Shown here piece by piece: positions 49,049 to 58,280 of a stretch of DNA of 64,000 nt (the first letter of the stretch is position 1; the number at the start of each line of letters is the position of its first letter). This DNA is from Cricetomys ansorgei. Lineage: Eukaryota > Chordata > Mammalia > Rodentia > Nesomyidae. The translations under genes and the position numbers were made by a program. The notes below the pieces were generated by a model. That model did no database searches. It worked only from the letters and a program-made list of their open reading frames with translations, and was not told where the DNA came from. The stretch covers positions 21,388,501 through 21,452,500 of the forward strand of contig JAMJFZ010003163.1 in the NCBI GenBank assembly GCA_026225945.1. Direction: 5' to 3'.

Positions 49049-49122
49049 TTAGGAACAAATTCAGGGTCTTACCTGTGCTAAACAAGCCCTCTGCCGCTGC
49101 CACTGAGCCACCAATGTCCCCA
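49049..49122 (-). mobile_element. ID SINE (diverged)
   Basis: AAATTCAGGGTCTTACCTGTG, AAACAAGCCCTCTGCC and CACTGAGCCACC in inverted ID order. Confidence 0.65.
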
Positions 49123-49149
49123 AACTCGTGTTCCCCCCTCCCCCACCCC

Positions 49150-49273
49150 CGCCCCCCCATCACCAGATACACTGTGTTATCCATGCTGGCCCAAAATCCT
49201 GGGGTCAGGTGACCTTCCTGTCTCAGCTTCCTAAGCAGCAGGAACCATAAGCTTGTGCCACATACCTGGCTGG
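49150..49273 (-). mobile_element. Old B1 SINE
   Basis: CTGTGTTATCCATGCTGGCCC, CTCAGCTTCCTAAGCAGC and GTGCCACATACCTGGC. Confidence 0.6.
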
Positions 49274-50458
49274 CTTCCTGGAGATTTTGAATGCATCTTA
49301 AAGTGTCACCCTTTCAACTTTTTTTTTTAACTTTTGATAAAGTAAAGATCCTTCTTAGCTCGAAGGCTGTACAAGGATGGACAGGGTGCAGATATGTGCC
49401 AGGGACACTTTGCAGGCTCGTGATCCTGACTTTAGGACCAGAAGGATCTGAGGGTCAGACGGAAGTGGCCCTTGAAGAGACAAGGTAGCCTAGGGTGTTT
49501 CCCGTGGAGTCTGCCACTGGCTCTGGGTTGCTGCGAAACCATCCTGTCTGACACATCTGGCTGAGCAGCTGCTAGACACGCTTATGGCCAGAAAATGACC
49601 TATGACAGAAGGAAGTGGGAGGCACCAGAGCCTCTGGGTGCTCTGGGGAGGAGGAACAAGACAGCCACAAAACAGGCTACACAGGATGTCTGGCGTAGCC
49701 TTCTAGGGGTGCTTCTCATTGGCTGAGTATCTTGATTTGGATGACACCAGAGACGGTGATCAGGCTGGGAAGGGCTTTCCCCATCTACAGTTGGCAACCT
49801 CAGGCCACCACCTCCCCTACAGGCACAGATGTTCCACCACACCAGCCTTTCATTTCCTCGACTTACCAGACTTTTCTTTCTGACTGCAGCCAGTTAGTAC
49901 AAGGCTCAGGGAAGTGCTAGAATGTTCTAGCGCCTCATACATATTGAGCAAGAGCTTATGCTCCCAGCCCTCTAGAATGCCTCTGTGACACTTGGCTTCT
50001 CTCCTTTTAAATTGAAAGACTATATTCTTCCAGTTGAGTGTTTTAACAGACAAGAGTAAATATGGTTATTGAGTAACATTTTGAAGTCCTCACAATTCTG
50101 CACAATCCCCAGTACCTAAGCAAAAAAAAAAAAAAAAAAAAAAAAAAGTAACCGAGATAGTGTCCTCCCCTTCCAACCCAGGATGCCTCAAACTCAGACA
50201 AGATCAGCCAGCCTAGGCTAGGTGTAGAAATTCTGTTTCAAGAACAACAGTAACAACTGGATCCTGCAAAAGCAACAACTTAAAAACATTTTTTCATGTT
50301 TAATGTTATAATCACCATCCATACAGGTCAAGCGTTACTGGTTTGTAAGTGTGGAAACAATACAAAGTTTCCTTTGAAATAAATTAGTAGGAGTGAACTC
50401 TGACCTGAAGACTAGAGTGCACATGCTCAGAACCCACTCAGGAGTCTGGTAGAGGTTC
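49274..50458. other. Unassigned stretch ending in poly(A) and SINE debris
   Basis: Mostly unique from 49290 to 50080. An ID-like end (CACAATCCCCAGTACC, about 50100) leads into a 27-base poly(A) at 50121-50147; the following 100 bases may be a decayed inverted B1. Confidence 0.35.
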
Positions 50459-50604
50459 GGCCTGCTGTCGGTGACACACACCTTTAGTTTCAACACTCAA
50501 GAGGCAGAGGCAGGAGGATCTCTGTGAGTTTGAGGCCCACCTGGTTTACATAGCCAGTTCCTGGCCAGTCAAGGCTACATAGTGATACCCAGTCTCAAAA
50601 CAGA
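50459..50604 (+). mobile_element. B1 SINE
   Basis: GTCGGTGACACACACCTTTAG, AAGAGGCAGAGGCAGGAGG, ACCTGGTTTACATAGCC and ACCCAGTCTCAAAAC. Confidence 0.87.
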
Positions 50605-50880
50605 GGAGCTGGGCAGGCCTAGTGACCTGCTAAAATACAGTGTTCTGGGGACAGAGACCTGATCACCGGAATAAGCTGACTAACTGGAGTCAGCAGCAAA
50701 CTCGTGTTTAAGCATCAATAAATAAAGCAGGCAGTGTTCCAGGAAGATACTTGAGGTCAACTTGAGCATGCACATACATATGTAGTATATGTACATGCAT
50801 GGGCTCCCACACACAGGTGTCATCCACAAGTGAACATGCATATACACACATACACTTGAATCCAATTAATAAATTAATCA
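50605..50880 (+). mobile_element. B3/B4-type composite SINE
   Basis: GAGCTGGGCAGGCCTAGTG, GGAGTCAGCAGCAAACTCG, TACTTGAGGTCAACTTGAGC and a CACACACAGGTGTCATCC CA-rich end; the long composite type. Confidence 0.55.
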
Positions 50881-50884
50881 ATTG

Positions 50885-51002
50885 GAATTGGGGAATGGTG
50901 GTTATACCTCTAATCTCCATATCTAGGAGGCAGAAACAGAAAGAATGAGTTCAAGACCATCTAGGCTATATTAAGACAGCCAACACCCTGTCTCAAAATG
51001 AA
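50885..51002 (+). mobile_element. B1 SINE (diverged)
   Basis: GGGGAATGGTGGTTATACC, GAGGCAGAAACAGAAAG and CACCCTGTCTCAAAATG. Confidence 0.75.
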
Positions 51003-51015
51003 GAGAGTAAAAAGA

Positions 51016-51232
51016 GGGATTGGAGAGATAGCTTAGTGGTTAAGAACACTGTCTGCTCTTCCAGAGAACTCAAGGTCAATTCCCAGTACCCACAGGCAGC
51101 TCACAACCATCTGTAACTCCAGTTCCAGGGGATCTGATACCTTCTTCCAACATCTATAAGTACCAGTCAATTACATGGTACACATACATACATGTAGGCA
51201 AAAATGCTCATATGCATAAAATAAATAATTTT
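51016..51232 (+). mobile_element. B2/B3 SINE
   Basis: GGGATTGGAGAGATAGCTTAG, CTCACAACCATCTGTAAC, CCAGGGGATCTGATACC and ATAAAATAAATAATT tail. Confidence 0.9.
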
Positions 51233-51265
51233 TTTAAAAAACATTTAAAAGATAGGTGGTATAAG

Positions 51266-51403
51266 AATTTACCAGGGGTGGTGATGCTTACCCTTAACCC
51301 CAGTACTCAGGAGGCAGAGGCAGGCAATCTCTGTGTATTTGGAGCCAGCAAACCTTGATCTACAAAGCAAAGACAGCCAGGGCTGTTACATAGAGAAACC
51401 CTG
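51266..51403 (+). mobile_element. B1 SINE
   Basis: CAGGGGTGGTGATGCTTACC, CAGTACTCAGGAGGCAGAGG and AGACAGCCAGGGCTG; the tail is replaced by GAGAGAGAG. Confidence 0.87.
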
Positions 51404-51532
51404 TAGAGAGAGAGAAAGAGAGAAAGGAGAAGGAGAATTTAATAAACTAATAAAGCTTCTGTCTGTGGGGCACTTGCTCTGGGTTCAGTGCTGTTTAAAA
51501 ATATAAAACATGTAATTGTATATAATTGTGTG

Positions 51533-51608
51533 AGCGCTGGGGATAGAACCCTGGGCCTTGTGCAGCATACTAAGCAAGTGCTCTCTCTAAGAACCCATAT
51601 CCCCAGAC
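51533..51608 (-). mobile_element. ID SINE
   Basis: GCTGGGGATAGAACCCTGGGCC, ACTAAGCAAGTGCTCTC and CATATCCCCAG. Confidence 0.82.
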
Positions 51609-51664
51609 TTTGATAGTCTCCTTCCTCTTCCTCTTCTTCTTTGTCATCATTGTTTTCTGTTTGT

Positions 51665-51777
51665 TTCTTTGTTTTGAGGCGAGGTCTCACTATGTAGACC
51701 AGGTTAGCCACGGAGGGCCACTTGCCCCTGCCTCCTGAGTACTGGGAGTGAAGATATTTGCCACCACATCAGGCCCA
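51665..51777 (-). mobile_element. B1 SINE (diverged)
   Basis: TTTTGAGGCGAGGTCTCAC, TAGACCAGGTTAGCCACGG and TACTGGGAGTGAAGATATTTG. Confidence 0.75.
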
Positions 51778-51795
51778 GTCTTTTTCTTTCTTTCT

Positions 51796-51912
51796 TTTTT
51801 TTTTTTTTTAGACAAAGTCCCACTGGATAAGCCCAGATTGGCCTCAGACTCAGTCCTCTTGCTTCATTCTTCCAAGTGCTGGGATTCCAGGCGTGTATCC
51901 CCTCACCTGGCT
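51796..51912 (-). mobile_element. B1 SINE (diverged)
   Basis: AGACAAAGTCCCACTGG, GCCCAGATTGGCCTCAGAC and GTGCTGGGATTCCAGGCG. Confidence 0.75.
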
Positions 51913-52019
51913 ATTTCCTTAATTGTCACATAGTAATTGAGTGTGTTTACGGGATGTGGTGTGCTCTTCCAGTACTGTTTTACAGAATATGAGGATTAAA
52001 TGTCTATGCAAGTACTTAC

Positions 52020-52088
52020 CATTTCTTTGCGATCTACATCGTAAGTTCCAGGTCAGTCTGGGCTGCACGTCGAGACCTTGTCTGAAAA
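52020..52088 (+). mobile_element. B1 SINE right half
   Basis: TAAGTTCCAGGTCAGTCTGGG, CTGCACGTCGAGACCTTGTC and GAAAAACG. Confidence 0.6.
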
Positions 52089-52277
52089 ACGATCCAGTGG
52101 TTAAGAGCCCTTACTGTTCTTTTAGATCACTGGAGCTGTGATCCCAGCACCCAAGCCATGTGGCTTCTCACAACTGCTTCTAGTTCTACCTCCGAGGAGA
52201 TCTGACGCTTCTGGCCCCCAACAGCACCTGAACTCAAATGCATATATACGCAATTAAAATATTAAAAATAAATTAGA
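52089..52277 (+). mobile_element. B2 SINE (head truncated)
   Basis: CCAGTGGTTAAGAGCCCTTAC, CTGTGATCCCAGCACCC, CTTCTCACAACTGCTTC and ATTAAAAATAAATTAG tail. Confidence 0.82.
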
Positions 52278-52557
52278 AGCAAACAAAACAAACAAACAAA
52301 AAAAAATATGTCCCCTGTGCAACTGTATTCCTGCACCCACTCAACCTTCTCTCTGCCTCTGCCTGCAATCCCCCCGCCCTTCCCAACCTCCGGTAACCAC
52401 CATTTTACACCCTACTTCTGTAAGATTAACATTTTGGAGTTTTTTTAGCTCCCATATACGAGTGAGAACATGTAATATTTGTCTTCCAGTATCTGACTCA
52501 TTTCACGTAACATCCTCCAGGCTCATCCACGTCGTCATAAGTAGTAAATTAATTTCA

Positions 52558-52660
52558 ACAAGGTCTCCTGGAGCCCAGAGTGGCCTTGATTGTATTACAG
52601 CCCAGATCCCTCTCAAGAACAGGCATCACGGATGTATCCCACCACACCCAGCAATTAGCA
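52558..52660 (-). mobile_element. B1-like SINE inside the old L1
   Basis: GAGCCCAGAGTGGCCTTGATTG and GGATGTATCCCACCACACCC resemble an inverted, decayed B1; it splits the L1 order cleanly. Confidence 0.55.
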
Positions 52661-52699
52661 AGATTTTATTCTTTTTTTGTGGCTGACTAATACTCTATT

Positions 52700-52724
52700 A
52701 TGTATATATATATATATATATACA
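52700..52724. repeat. (TA)n short microsatellite in L1
   Basis: Expansion of the native TGTATATATA word of this L1 region. Confidence 0.9.
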
Positions 52725-53060
52725 TACCACATTTTCTTTCCTGTTTTTATTTTGTGTGTATGCCACACTTTATTCATGCTCTTATTCACTGGTGAAATCC
52801 TGGGTTGACTCCTTCCTGTGGCTACCATGAATACTTTGGTGATTAGCATGAGAGCGCAGATTCCCTTCCTGACACCCAATTTCCATTTGTCTGGATAATC
52901 ACTCAGTAGCAGGGTTACTGGATCGGTTGCTAAGTCTATGCGCAGTCTTCCTATTGTTTCTCAGAGTGACTGCACCGCACTGCTTTACGTTCCCACCAGC
53001 GGCGGAAGCGTTTCCCTTTCTCTGCATCCATGCTGGCCACTCTTCTAAACACGTTGTGTG

Positions 53061-53281
53061 TATAATTCAATTCATCCTTACTGCAGCCACCTGAGTTGAA
53101 GACTGGTCAAGTTAGATACTGTTGTTAGTCCGGTTCACTTCTGAGAAAAGTAGGTGAAGGGAGGAACTTGCTTGGAGATAGAGTGAGTGAGGGACAGGCT
53201 GGGGATGAACTCGGGTGGTCTTGCTCCAGAACTGACGGTTAAAAGCTGTCATACCCCACCCCGACGCTGCTGCCCTCCTGT
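53061..53281. other. Unassigned stretch
   Basis: Possibly a decayed MIR (CTTGGAGATAGAGTGAG, AACTCGGGTGGTC); too weak to call. Confidence 0.3.
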
Positions 53282-53338
53282 TGAGGATTAAAAATAGGCC
53301 CTCATACGTGCCAGGCAAGCACTCCACCAGTGGATTAT
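53282..53338 (-). mobile_element. ID-like SINE fragment
   Basis: CCTCATACGTGCCAGGCAAG and CACTCCACCAGTGG. Confidence 0.6.
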
Positions 53339-53371
53339 TATTAATCTATGCTAACTGGTTTTTAAACATTT

Positions 53372-53458
53372 CCTAAGACCTTGAGGCAGGTCTCGAACTT
53401 GGAATTCTCCTGCTTCCCCAGCTGCTGAGATTACAGCATTAGGCCACCAGGCCCAGTT
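53372..53458 (-). mobile_element. Old B1 SINE
   Basis: TTGAGGCAGGTCTCGAACTTGG, CAGCTGCTGAGATTACAG and CCACCAGGCCC. Confidence 0.65.
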
Positions 53459-53522
53459 TCAAACCTAGGGCCTCTGAAAGGCTTGAAGTGTTCTCTCCTG
53501 AGCACCATCGCCAGCCTGGGAC
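53459..53522 (-). mobile_element. ID-like SINE fragment
   Basis: TTCAAACCTAGGGCCTCTG and GAGCACCATCGCCAGCC. Confidence 0.6.
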
Positions 53523-53805
53523 TGTGCTCTGAACAAGAGTACCACGCTGCTTTGCACGAAGGTGACGAAAAGAAAGGGAAGTGGGAAATGATACTTGAAT
53601 AACCGAAGCAAAGTATGATTTTTTAAAAAAGGTTCCTCCTTTCTCTCCCTTCTTGCCCTCTGGGTGCCTGGCCACAGGGAGGACTGGCTCTCCTCTCCCC
53701 TTCCTTTCACCTCCCCACCAATCAACTCCCTCCTCTCTTGCAACTGAAACAACAGCAAAAAAAGCTACCCCTTTATTAAAAATTCAAATTAAATTCTGAC
53801 TTGTT
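53523..53805. other. Unassigned stretch
   Basis: Pyrimidine-rich patch at 53635-53720 (CTCTCCCCTTCC); otherwise nothing recognised. Confidence 0.35.
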
Positions 53806-53947
53806 TTTCGAAACAAGGTCTCATTATATAACCCTGCCGGGCCCAGATCTCCCGATGTAGACAAGGGTGGCCTCAGACTCACAGGGCTCTGTTTATCTCC
53901 AAGTCCCGAGCGCTGGGATTAAAGGACTACACCACCATTCCTGGCTT
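53806..53947 (-). mobile_element. B1 SINE
   Basis: CGAAACAAGGTCTCATTATATA, GGTGGCCTCAGACTCACAGG and GCGCTGGGATTAAAGGAC. Confidence 0.85.
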
Positions 53948-53954
53948 CACGTTT

Positions 53955-54125
53955 TCATCTTTACCTTCATGTTTAGCATCGTTGTGTAGGTGAGGTGGTG
54001 ATAGCGGCGGGGTATATGTGGAGGTCAGAGGACAGTTGGCCCCCTCCTTCCACCCTGTGACCGGAGGCTCCAACGCCACTTGTCAGGTTTGCATGGTGAG
54101 TGCTGAGGAAAAGGGCTAAGCTGTC
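53955..54125 (-). mobile_element. B3-type composite SINE
   Basis: TGTGGAGGTCAGAGGACAG, CTCCTTCCACCCTGTGACC and CAGGTTTGCATGGTGAGTG are the inverted 3' module of the long B3-like type. Confidence 0.65.
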
Positions 54126-54147
54126 TCGCGCGCCCCTTTTCTTCTTG

Positions 54148-54300
54148 TCTTTTTGTTGTGTTTTGTTCGAGACAGTGTTTCTCTGTGGAGACCTGGCTGT
54201 CCTGGAACTTGCTCTGTAGACCAGGCTGCCCTCCAACTCACAGAGATCCTCCTGCCTCTGCCTCTGCTGGGATTAAAGGAGTGCACCACCACCACCCGTC
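54148..54300 (-). mobile_element. B1 SINE
   Basis: GTTCGAGACAGTGTTTCTCTG, GACCTGGCTGTCCTGGAAC, GACCAGGCTGCCCTCC and TGCTGGGATTAAAGGAGTG. Confidence 0.93.
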
Positions 54301-54307
54301 TCTTCTT

Positions 54308-54422
54308 GGCTTTTTCGAGACAGGTGTTCACACTATGGCCCAGACAAGGCTTTGGCCTTGAGGTGATAGTCCTATAGCCTCTGCTGTCCAAGCGCTAGGA
54401 TCACAAGTGTCTGCCAGCAGGC
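54308..54422 (-). mobile_element. B1 SINE (diverged)
   Basis: TTTTTCGAGACAGGTGTTC, GCCCAGACAAGGCTTTGG and CAAGCGCTAGGATCACAAG. Tandem, same orientation as the previous B1. Confidence 0.75.
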
Positions 54423-54435
54423 AGGCAAGTCCTCT

Positions 54436-54439
<4 letters not shown>

Positions 54440-54487
<48 letters not shown>
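54440..54487. repeat. (CA)n microsatellite
   Basis: About 24 CA units. Confidence 0.97.
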
Positions 54488-54490
<3 letters not shown>

Positions 54491-55440
54491 ATATCTGCTA
54501 CCTCTTGGCTATTGTGCTTTCTCCTGGAACCTCCAAGAATAATCTCTCACCTTTCCATCACAACAGTCCTGATTGACACAGGGTTCTCCCGGGTCTTTAC
54601 TGCAGGAGCTTGAATGCTGCCATTTCCTTCTGTTTGTTCTGTCCTTCATCCCTGGCAGCTTCCCCCAAGCACAGGGCCTCCTGCTTCCTTATTCTTTTCT
54701 CCTAAATGTACAATGTTGGTTTTGATATTGATTCGTTCTCTCTTCCAGGTGTCCCACCATTTATTCTGGGTCAGGGCAGATGACTATGGCTGAGTGATCA
54801 ATATAGAGGACTCACTGCTTAGTCAAGTCAAAGGGTAGGCGAAGCTAGGGAGCAGCACCTGCCTGTCACGTGTAAGGCTCTGACTTCAGTCCCCCAGCAC
54901 ACTCTTCACCTTACAAAAGGAGAGAGTCATGCTTACCTATGAAGGAGAAATCCCTCCTGGTCCAAATCACACTGGGCTGGAGGTTGGTGGTCCAGGAGTG
55001 GAGATTCTTCTGCTTGCAGATAACCAGACAAAAAGGGATGGACCAATCAAACTCACTGGAGGCTGGTGACAAAGCCAGACCACAAACATTAAGTCACCAT
55101 GGGAGAGGGAACAGCAAAACAGCCTGAACCCCTCTGTGAACTTGTCAGCACATTCCTTCCCCTGTGGGAAAGTCCGGATGGAAAGGCACATTCTATTTAG
55201 AAGGTCGGTGTTCGTGGAATCACACCAAGGTGCGGAAAATAAGTGATTTTATAGCCAGGATAGCCTAAGATATTTGTGTCCTTTAAGGAGAGCCCAGAAT
55301 TGCAGCTCCTCTGATGTAATTCTGCACCCCTGTGCTTGTGGCAGACATGACTGGTCATTTAACTGGCCAGTTTCCTTCCTGTTGCTCCAGGTACCTACCG
55401 ACCTGAAGAGCCTATCAAAACAGTATCCTGCATGTGCCAG
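54488..55440. other. Unassigned stretch with one ID relic
   Basis: An ID-like piece sits at 54836-54902 (AGCACCTGCCTGTCACGTG, CTTCAGTCCCCCAGCAC). The rest looks unique; no coding signature. Confidence 0.4.
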
Positions 55441-55640
55441 TGAGGCGGCCCAGGGGTAAAGTCTCTGCAGTGCAAGGGCCTGGGTTCAGATAAAAACCAG
55501 ACCTATGTGTGTGTGCATGCGTGCCTGTGCATGTTTGTGTGTGTGTATAACTCCAGCGATGTGGATATATGGGTATGCGCCAATCCATGCAGCTAGCTTC
55601 AAATTCCAAGTTCAACGATGACACTGTCTCAATAAATAAA
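55441..55640 (+). mobile_element. Composite ID/B3-like SINE (decayed)
   Basis: GGCGGCCCAGGGGTAAAGTC, AAGGGCCTGGGTTCAG, a TG-rich middle and ACTGTCTCAATAAATAAAG. An ID-like head with a composite-type tail. Confidence 0.45.
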
Positions 55641-55647
55641 GTGGGGA

Positions 55648-55815
55648 GGGACTGTGAAATGGTTCAGCAGGTAAAAGCCCCTGGACAATCCCAGCCTGAT
55701 GACCCAAATCCAATCCCTGGAATGCCTGTAAACATGGAAGAAGAGAACTGACTCCACAACATTGTCCTCTGACCTCCATAATGTGCCATGGCACATCCCC
55801 CCTGATAATGTTAAT
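55648..55815 (+). mobile_element. B3-type composite SINE
   Basis: GACTGTGAAATGGTTCAGC, AGCCTGATGACCCAAATCC, AAGAAGAGAACTGACTCC and TTGTCCTCTGACCTCC; same subtype as 25020-25226. Confidence 0.75.
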
Positions 55816-55871
55816 AGTAATAATATATATGTGTGTGTGTGTATATATATATTTTTTTAATTATTTTTTTT

Positions 55872-56022
55872 TTCCAGACAGGATTTCTCTGTTATAACTC
55901 TGGCTGTCCTGGAACTCACTCTATAGACCAGACTGGCCTCAAATTCACAAAGATGCAGCTGCCTCTGCCTCCCAAGTGCTGGGATTAAAGGTGTGCACTG
56001 CAGTCACCACCACCTGGCTCCA
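55872..56022 (-). mobile_element. B1 SINE
   Basis: CCAGACAGGATTTCTCTG, TAACTCTGGCTGTCCTGG, GACCAGACTGGCCTC and GTGCTGGGATTAAAGGTG. Forms an inverted pair with the B1 starting at 56050. Confidence 0.92.
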
Positions 56023-56049
56023 TCTTATTTTTTTAATCTTAAAAAAAAA

Positions 56050-56164
56050 AATTATTACTTGAGCAGTGAGGTTGCATGCCTTTAATCCCAGCACTTGGGA
56101 GGCAGAGGCAGCCAGATCTCTGTGAGTTCGAGGACAGCCTGGTCTAGAGTTCCAGGATAGCCAG
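56050..56164 (+). mobile_element. B1 SINE, left piece (split by LTR-like insertion)
   Basis: GAGCAGTGAGGTTGCATGCC, TTTAATCCCAGCACTTGGG, GAGTTCGAGGACAGCCTGG and TTCCAGGATAGCCAG. Resumes at 56489 with AGCCAGAGTTACTACAG. Confidence 0.9.
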
Positions 56165-56488
56165 TGTAGTAGTTCGCTGCTATGGCATCTCACCAAGGAA
56201 GACAAAGAAGCATTATCATAGACTCAAACTCTACCAGACCTCAGCAGAGGGAACCCAGTCCTGGCTAGCACCATACTGGACGGTGGAGCCCCAAGCGTGT
56301 GCTCAGGTGTTTTGTTGATTCAGAACTTCTCAGATGCTCTACTGATACCAGATGCAGATCATTACCAATTAACATCCCCCACATAAACCCAACACCTGCA
56401 GACAGTACAAAATGCCAAGACCCAAGGTAGCCCGTCATCCAACAGTGCATAAAACAATTTCAAACACGACTAAAAATAAACTCCAACA
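56165..56488. mobile_element. 324-bp solo LTR-like insertion with 6-bp TSD
   Basis: Begins TGTAGTAG and ends CCAACA, flanked by perfect AGCCAG duplications at 56159-56164 and 56489-56494 within a B1, so both ends are exact. AATAAA occurs at 56475-56480. A 6-base duplication is typical of ERVK/IAP-class integration. Family and orientation are unresolved; no coding sequence. Confidence 0.7.
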
Positions 56489-56537
56489 AGCCAGAGTTAC
56501 TACAGAGAAACCCTGTCTCGGGAAAAAAAAAAAAAAA
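56489..56537 (+). mobile_element. B1 SINE, right piece
   Basis: AGCCAGAGTTACTACAGAG and AACCCTGTCTCGGGAAAA complete the B1 split by the LTR-like insertion. Confidence 0.88.
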
Positions 56538-56665
56538 GGAAGGTAGAGAACAGAGGAGGAAGAAGACAGTCAAGGTGGACCTCTGGCCTCCACAGACACA
56601 TGCGCAGACAAACACTCCCGAATGCACATGTGTGCACACGCATGAGCATACGCATTCGACACAGA
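56538..56665 (+). mobile_element. Composite SINE 3' module (CA-rich)
   Basis: GTCAAGGTGGACCTCTGGCC, TCCACAGACACATGCGC and GCACATGTGTGCACACGC, the CA-rich end of the B3-like type. Confidence 0.55.
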
Positions 56666-57121
56666 GGAAACAGAGTAAGAGGGGGTGGTAAGGAGAAAGA
56701 GAGCAACTTCTGGAAGCTCTGGCCAGACCTCAGAGTTGCCTGTGTTGCTTAATGAAGTTTCCAGAGCTCCATTAGCCTGAACAACATGAGACAACACAGT
56801 CTCTCAGAGGCGTCCCTTGGTGCTGGATTTTTTGAGCATCTACCATATTATTTGTGTCTGCCTATTATTTCCACAGCTTTCATTAATACAGCCTGCCTGC
56901 TTGATTTCTGTCTTCCCATTGTTAAGTCTTGATTTGATTTCCAGGCCTTGCTTGGCCAGCTTTGTCCCGAGACACATCCTGTCCCATCCTTAAGGACTTT
57001 GGCAGATCAGTAACCATGGAGGCTGTACATGTGGCTTCCACTGGCAAATGATACTCTCCTCACATTTTAACCAAATGCATGACTCCCAGCAGCAACTTCT
57101 TGCAATCAGGAAGTGCTTTGC
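56666..57121. other. Unassigned unique stretch
   Basis: No repeats recognised from 56700 to 57115; no coding frame of note. Confidence 0.35.
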
Positions 57122-57320
57122 TGGCTGGGGATGTAACTCAATTGTTAGGGTGCCTGCCTAGTATGCACAGAGCCCCGGGCTCCATCCCCAACACTGCATA
57201 AACCAAGTCTGTAATTCCTGCACTTGGGAGGTGGATGGGAAGGTCACAAGTTCACAGTCATCCCTGGCTATAGTGAGTTTAAGGCCAGCCTGGCCACATG
57301 AGACCTTGTCTCAAAAAAAA
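57122..57320 (+). mobile_element. B4-type SINE (ID fused to B1)
   Basis: ID part GGCTGGGGATGTAACTCAAT and GGGCTCCATCCCCAACAC runs directly into the B1 part CTGTAATTCCTGCACTTGGG, AAGGCCAGCCTGGCC, CTTGTCTCAAAAAAAA. The fusion order defines B4. Confidence 0.85.
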
Positions 57321-57387
57321 AGCACTTTAATACAATATACAAGCTTTGTTCTGCAATAGAAATGGCAGCATTGCAGGGGATTGGGTT

Positions 57388-57742
57388 TTTGTTTTTTTTA
57401 AATTTACGTATTTGTTAGCAAGTGAGCACATGTGTATGTATGCAGGCATGTGTGAACCACTCTGTGTATGGAGGTCATAGGACTGCTTTCCAGACTTGGT
57501 TCTCCTCCACCCCGACTCCACCCACTCCCACCCCCATCCCCCAGCTTGTTAATCCAGAGACTCTTTCGTTTCTGTTGCTGTAAAGTGTACACTCTAGGCT
57601 GTTTCCGGTCTCCACCTTCCACCTCTCAGTAGGACTGGGATTGCAGATGTGAGCCATCTTTTGGTTCTAGTTCCGAGGGTCAAACTCCAGGTCCTCAGAC
57701 TTGCATGGCAAGTGCTGTCACCGAGCCATCTCACTGGTCCTG
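57388..57742 (-). mobile_element. B3-type SINE with internal insertion
   Basis: Outer parts GTGTATGGAGGTCATAGGAC and AGACTTGCATGGCAAGTGC, CACCGAGCCATCTCACTGG fit an inverted B3-like SINE. About 150 extra bases (57500-57655), partly B1-like, lie between them. Confidence 0.65.
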
Positions 57743-57889
57743 GCATGGCAGTTTTCAATTGTTAATATCTGTTACCATTCAGCTATGACCTGAGTGTGAT
57801 GTACAAGGGCTGCCAGAGAGCACTGAGGCAGGAGAGAGCACTTACTCAACTGACAAATCACTAAGTTGTTTTTGTTTTGTTTTGTTTGT

Positions 57890-57945
57890 TTTCCAGTGCT
57901 AAGGATTGAACCCCGGGGTCTGGGCCCTCAAGCTGCCTAAGTTTG
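57890..57945 (-). mobile_element. ID-like SINE fragment
   Basis: CCAGTGCTAAGGATTGAACCCC and GGGCCCTCAAGCTGCC; preceded by a TTTTG-rich tract. Confidence 0.65.
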
Positions 57946-57989
57946 CTGCTTTTGAATATTGCTTTTGCCTCACAAAAAGAGCAAGCATT

Positions 57990-58102
57990 CTTAGCCATGC
58001 ATAGTGGTCCTCTCTTATATTCCCAGCCCTTGGGGAGCTGAGGCCTGAGGATCTTGAATCCAAGGTCAGTCTGTCCAGGTATTTTGTCTCAAAATAAAGA
58101 AC
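57990..58102 (+). mobile_element. B1 SINE (diverged)
   Basis: GCCATGCATAGTGGTCCTC, GAGCTGAGGCCTGAGGATC and TTTTGTCTCAAAATAAAG. Confidence 0.65.
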
Positions 58103-58143
58103 CCGAAATACATAAATAACAGATATTCAAATTCCTATTATTT

Positions 58144-58196
58144 TGAAGCAAGCCCCTCAGGCTTGCTTCATCCCCTTGGGAAAGCCTAAGGGGATG
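58144..58196. other. Two adjacent near-perfect hairpins
   Basis: Hairpin 1: TGAAGCAAGCC (58144-58154) pairs with GGCTTGCTTCA (58160-58170), 11 bp, loop CCTCA. Hairpin 2: CATCCCCTTGGG (58169-58180) pairs with CCTAAGGGGATG (58185-58196), 12 bp with one G-T, loop AAAG. The stems share two bases. No repeat family explains them. Confidence 0.85.
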
Positions 58197-58280
58197 TTCG
58201 GTGGTGGGAATGCAATGCCCTATAAGAGCACTTGCCTAGCTGGGGGCCCTGGCTTCCTTCCCCAGCACTGTATAGAAAGC
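58197..58280 (+). mobile_element. ID SINE
   Basis: AAGAGCACTTGCCTAGCTGG and CTGGCTTCCTTCCCCAGCAC; the head is diverged. Confidence 0.7.

Larger units (their letters stand above)
52300..53060 (-). mobile_element. Old L1 (L1M-type) 3' fragment
   Basis: CGGTAACCACCATTTTACACC, ACGAGTGAGAACATGTAAT, GACTCATTTCACGTAACATCC, AGGCTCATCCACGTCG, then after a SINE-like insertion GGCTGACTAATACTC, CATACCACATTTTC, CAGGGTTACTGGATCGG and TTCCCACCAGCGG. Reverse complement of the ancient L1 3' end. Confidence 0.85.

Noticed and set aside
58144..58196. Bacterial-type intrinsic terminators
   Set aside because: The host is clearly a rodent and no T-run follows either hairpin; kept only as a structural finding.
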